Positions 61,679 to 64,000 of a DNA stretch of 64,000 nt are shown here, in pieces. Under the pieces are notes generated by a model that saw only the letters and a list, made by a program, of their open reading frames with translations, did no database searches and was not told the DNA's origin. The stretch comes from Erythrophleum ivorense (Eukaryota; Streptophyta; Magnoliopsida; Fabales; Fabaceae). The stretch covers positions 7,647,501 through 7,711,500 of the forward strand of contig JAIUCV010000011.1 of the NCBI GenBank assembly GCA_026724425.1. Direction: 5' to 3'. The position numbers and the translations under genes are program-made. Numbering within the stretch: position 1 is the stretch's first letter; every line of letters starts with the position of its first letter.

Positions 61679-64000
61679 TGTAACATCTTAAAAATTTTTA
61701 TTTTCAATTAGGTCCCAAGGTTCTTATCTTTAATTATTTTTTATGTAAAAATATCGAAAATTGTATTTTTTGTTTTCTTGCTAAGGAAAACAAGTAAAGA
61801 AGAACAACTATAATAATAAAATCAAATTTGCCAAAAAATATAAAAGAAAGAAAAAATGAAAAAAAAAAAGAAAAGGACAAGAAAAAGAAAAAAAAAAAGA
61901 AAAGGAAATAAAAAAAAAAACTAGTTCTTTTCCTCTGAATTCTAAAAGTTCCATGTGACTACATATTAAACCCAAACAACCTAAACCCAGATAACCCAAT
62001 TCTCAAGACAAATATATATACATATAATAATAAAATATGAAAAGAAAAAAAAATCTGTTAGCCTAAACCTTTCCAAGCCCGCATAGTTTCATTAAGTCTC
62101 TCATCCTCATCATCTTCAACTCATTAACCCAAAAATTAGGCCCAAAAAAATCAAAAATAAAAAAGATGAAAGGCCTTCCCAACGTTCATTCCTTGGGCCT
62201 TTTTAATCCAACATAAAAAAATTTTAAAAATTACAAAGAGTGAAACAAACCCAAAACAAAAAATTGTGAGCCCACACCTCCCAACCCAATACCCAAAAAA
62301 TAGAAGCCCAGTTTCATAACAAAAATCCCAACCATAACTGAAAAAAGAAGTGTAAAGAGAAGAGAAAACCAAACAAAGCCTAACCCAAATCCTATGGTGC
62401 TAAACCCTGTCCCTTACAATCTCTCTCGGGCTCGTATTCTTCCCGGGCTCCATCAAAAACGGCAGCGGCTTCTCTCCAGTATTGGCGCGAACAGGATGAT
62501 CCAGTCCTGAGACAAAGCTGCTTCATTTTATTGTTTTTTCATTTTTCATTTTTTATTTTTAAAGTTATAATATGACTTTTACTCAGGACTGGATGGTCCA
62601 GTTGGCATGACGACTGGAGAGAAGCTGCGCCCATCAAAAACAGCCAAGACGTGCTGGAGAAATGGAGCAACGAACAAATCCCTGCGGATCTGTCAGCACA
62701 TGTGGCTGCAAAACAGAATGGGTACGGGAAAAGTGGAAGTAATGGAGCAGAGTGAAAAGAGGTCGTGCCGAATAGTGGTGGTCCAACCGGTCAGGTACAA
62801 GGAAGATCAGAAAAAACGCGTTTCAGAGAGAGTGGATTCCACGATTAAAATCGATTATTAATGGAGTCACGCGAGAGAGAGAGGGACCGAAAGAGAAGAG
62901 TTCCTTTCGGATTGCAGGGAGAAAATAGAGAGGCGAGGTTCTCAGGGAAGAGATTGAGAGAAGGTTGATAGAGTTGGGGAGGAGAGACCGAGACGGTGGA
63001 TGATTCGAAGGAGAGAACAGAGCATTTTTCGATTCGATTGGAGGATTCGGAGAGAAAAGTAAACGAGGGTGAGCTCTTGGTGATTTTCGGCTGGAGATTG
63101 CTCAGTGAAAAAAAAAAGGAGGAGGAGAAGGGAGAGCTACTGGGGGCGAGGGGATAAGAGCAGAGAATCAAGGGAGAGATTGGGAAGATCGAGAAAGAAA
63201 AAAAAGAGGAGGATTTTTCTGAATTTTTTTGGTTCTGCTGAGAAAGGATTTTGGGGGAAGCCCTCTGATTTTCGAGAAAGGAGGAACAACCTCTAGCAGC
63301 CGAAGGAAGCTGATCAGAGAAGGACAGTTAGAGCCATTAGAGGGCATCTGAAACTCGTCCGAAGGAGCAAGCCTCGAGGGGTCCACGAACTGGTGAAGTA
63401 AAGTAAGAGGAGCTGTACAGAGGGAAGACAAGATGCTCCATGGGATCTTCTATTCTTTATATTTCATGCACTTTGGATAAGACGCAATATGTACTTGGAT
63501 TAGGATCTCTGATAGAATGCACAAAGGTACACAAGTGGAGTCAATTGGTTTGGACTTGCTTTTCATACACTTGAAATGTAGTGGAACGTAATGTTTAGTT
63601 GGCTGAACACAATCACACACAATAAAAAATGCTGTAAACTTGTAAATATTATTATTTTATTTTTGCTTTTTATGATCTTCGTGTGGAATATCTTATCTCT
63701 TTAGGTATGTAAAGACAACTGGAGTATCATATGTAACTGTAAAGTTTCATGGTACCGGTTGAAATTTTAGATCCTAATGACCCATAGTGAATGGATTTTG
63801 GTTTTCAAAATTATTCAAATAATTTTTTTTTCAAAAAATGAATATTGCCTTTCCTAAAATTAAGGATGTGTTTCCTTTTAAAAAATAAAAATAATAAAAT
63901 AATAAAAGGGAAAATTTTATGAAAAGTAATGACAAATTTTGTTTTTGGAGGACAGCAAATGAATTTTCTTCTAAAAAGAGGCTTAAAAAAAAGAGGGTAA
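61679..64000 (+). mobile_element. Start of a second Ty3/gypsy-like LTR, running off the window
   Basis: Begins TGTAACATCTTAAAAATTTT and matches the 54293 LTR for about the first 40 bases (..ATTTTTATTT.CAATTAGG..CCAAG), then diverges. It is a related family, not the 3' partner. It contains a leader-like, GA-rich stretch (62850-63430) after a block of the CCCAAACCCAAA type. Small ORFs on both strands of the GA-rich part are compositional. No LTR end is visible before 64000. Confidence 0.45.
62461..62630. mobile_element. Mutator-type MITE, 170 bp
   Basis: About 50-bp inverted ends (62461-62512 and 62581-62630) share CTTCTCTCCAGT and CATCCAGTCCTGAG-type blocks in opposite orientation. They are flanked by the 11-bp direct repeat CCATCAAAAAC (62450-62460, 62631-62641). 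Long terminal repeats with a target duplication of this size point to a Mutator-like element. The interior is A/T only and has no ORF. It is inserted into the LTR that begins at 61679. Confidence 0.72.

Noticed and set aside
61679..61720. 3' LTR partner of the LTR starting at 54293
   Set aside because: Only about the first 40 bases match. The sequences then diverge completely, so they are related families rather than a pair.
63105..63431. Short ORFs on both strands near the right edge
   Set aside because: GA-rich LTR leader with overlapping sense and antisense frames, and no motif.

Overview
This window is plant nuclear DNA, almost certainly from a eudicot. It is AT-rich, full of LTR-retrotransposon and MITE remains, and has few genes. 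Its only convincing genes are three tandem, minus-strand copies of a two-exon, SAM-dependent plant O-methyltransferase (OMT). The species cannot be told from the sequence.

Layout. Positions 1-47743 are a tandem segmental duplication seen in three homologous pieces: copy A (1-15623, cut by the window edge), copy B (15624-38645) and copy C (38646-47743). The basic unit is about 15.6 kb. Each piece carries, left to right, an AT-rich spacer, the decayed 3' part of a Ty1/copia LTR with its primer-binding site, and then OMT exon 2, a 1.1-kb intron, exon 1 and a TATA box. In A and B the upstream flank follows: a large inverted repeat and a 0.5-kb tandem array. C breaks off about 240 bp upstream of its OMT start codon. 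Because the window opens inside a unit, the array probably continues to the left.

The genes. OMT1 (6656-8901), OMT2 (29464-31693) and OMT3 (45302-47502) encode class II plant OMTs of 374, 354 and 354 residues. They have the SAM-binding VDVGGGTG motif and the His/Asp/Glu catalytic set of the isoflavone/flavonoid OMT type. OMT1 has a frameshifted C-terminus, OMT2 has two changes at usually conserved positions, and OMT3 has a weakened 5' splice site and a truncated promoter region.

Changes after duplication. The three pieces act as empty-site and filled-site controls for each other. This exposes a hAT MITE and a PIF/Harbinger MITE only in A, a 7.3-kb nest of two solo LTRs only in B, a 2.8-kb deletion only in A, and an extra 1.08-kb array duplication only in B.

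The right third (47744-64000) is unduplicated and holds no intact gene. It contains a Stowaway-type MITE about 0.3 kb upstream of OMT3, local direct repeats, an antisense copia reverse-transcriptase relic, a 0.28-kb foldback, a Tourist-type MITE, a Ty3/gypsy-like 5' LTR with a 42-bp minisatellite and a gag stub, and the start of a second LTR that itself carries a Mutator-type MITE.

All family calls come from motifs read by eye. No alignments or searches were run.
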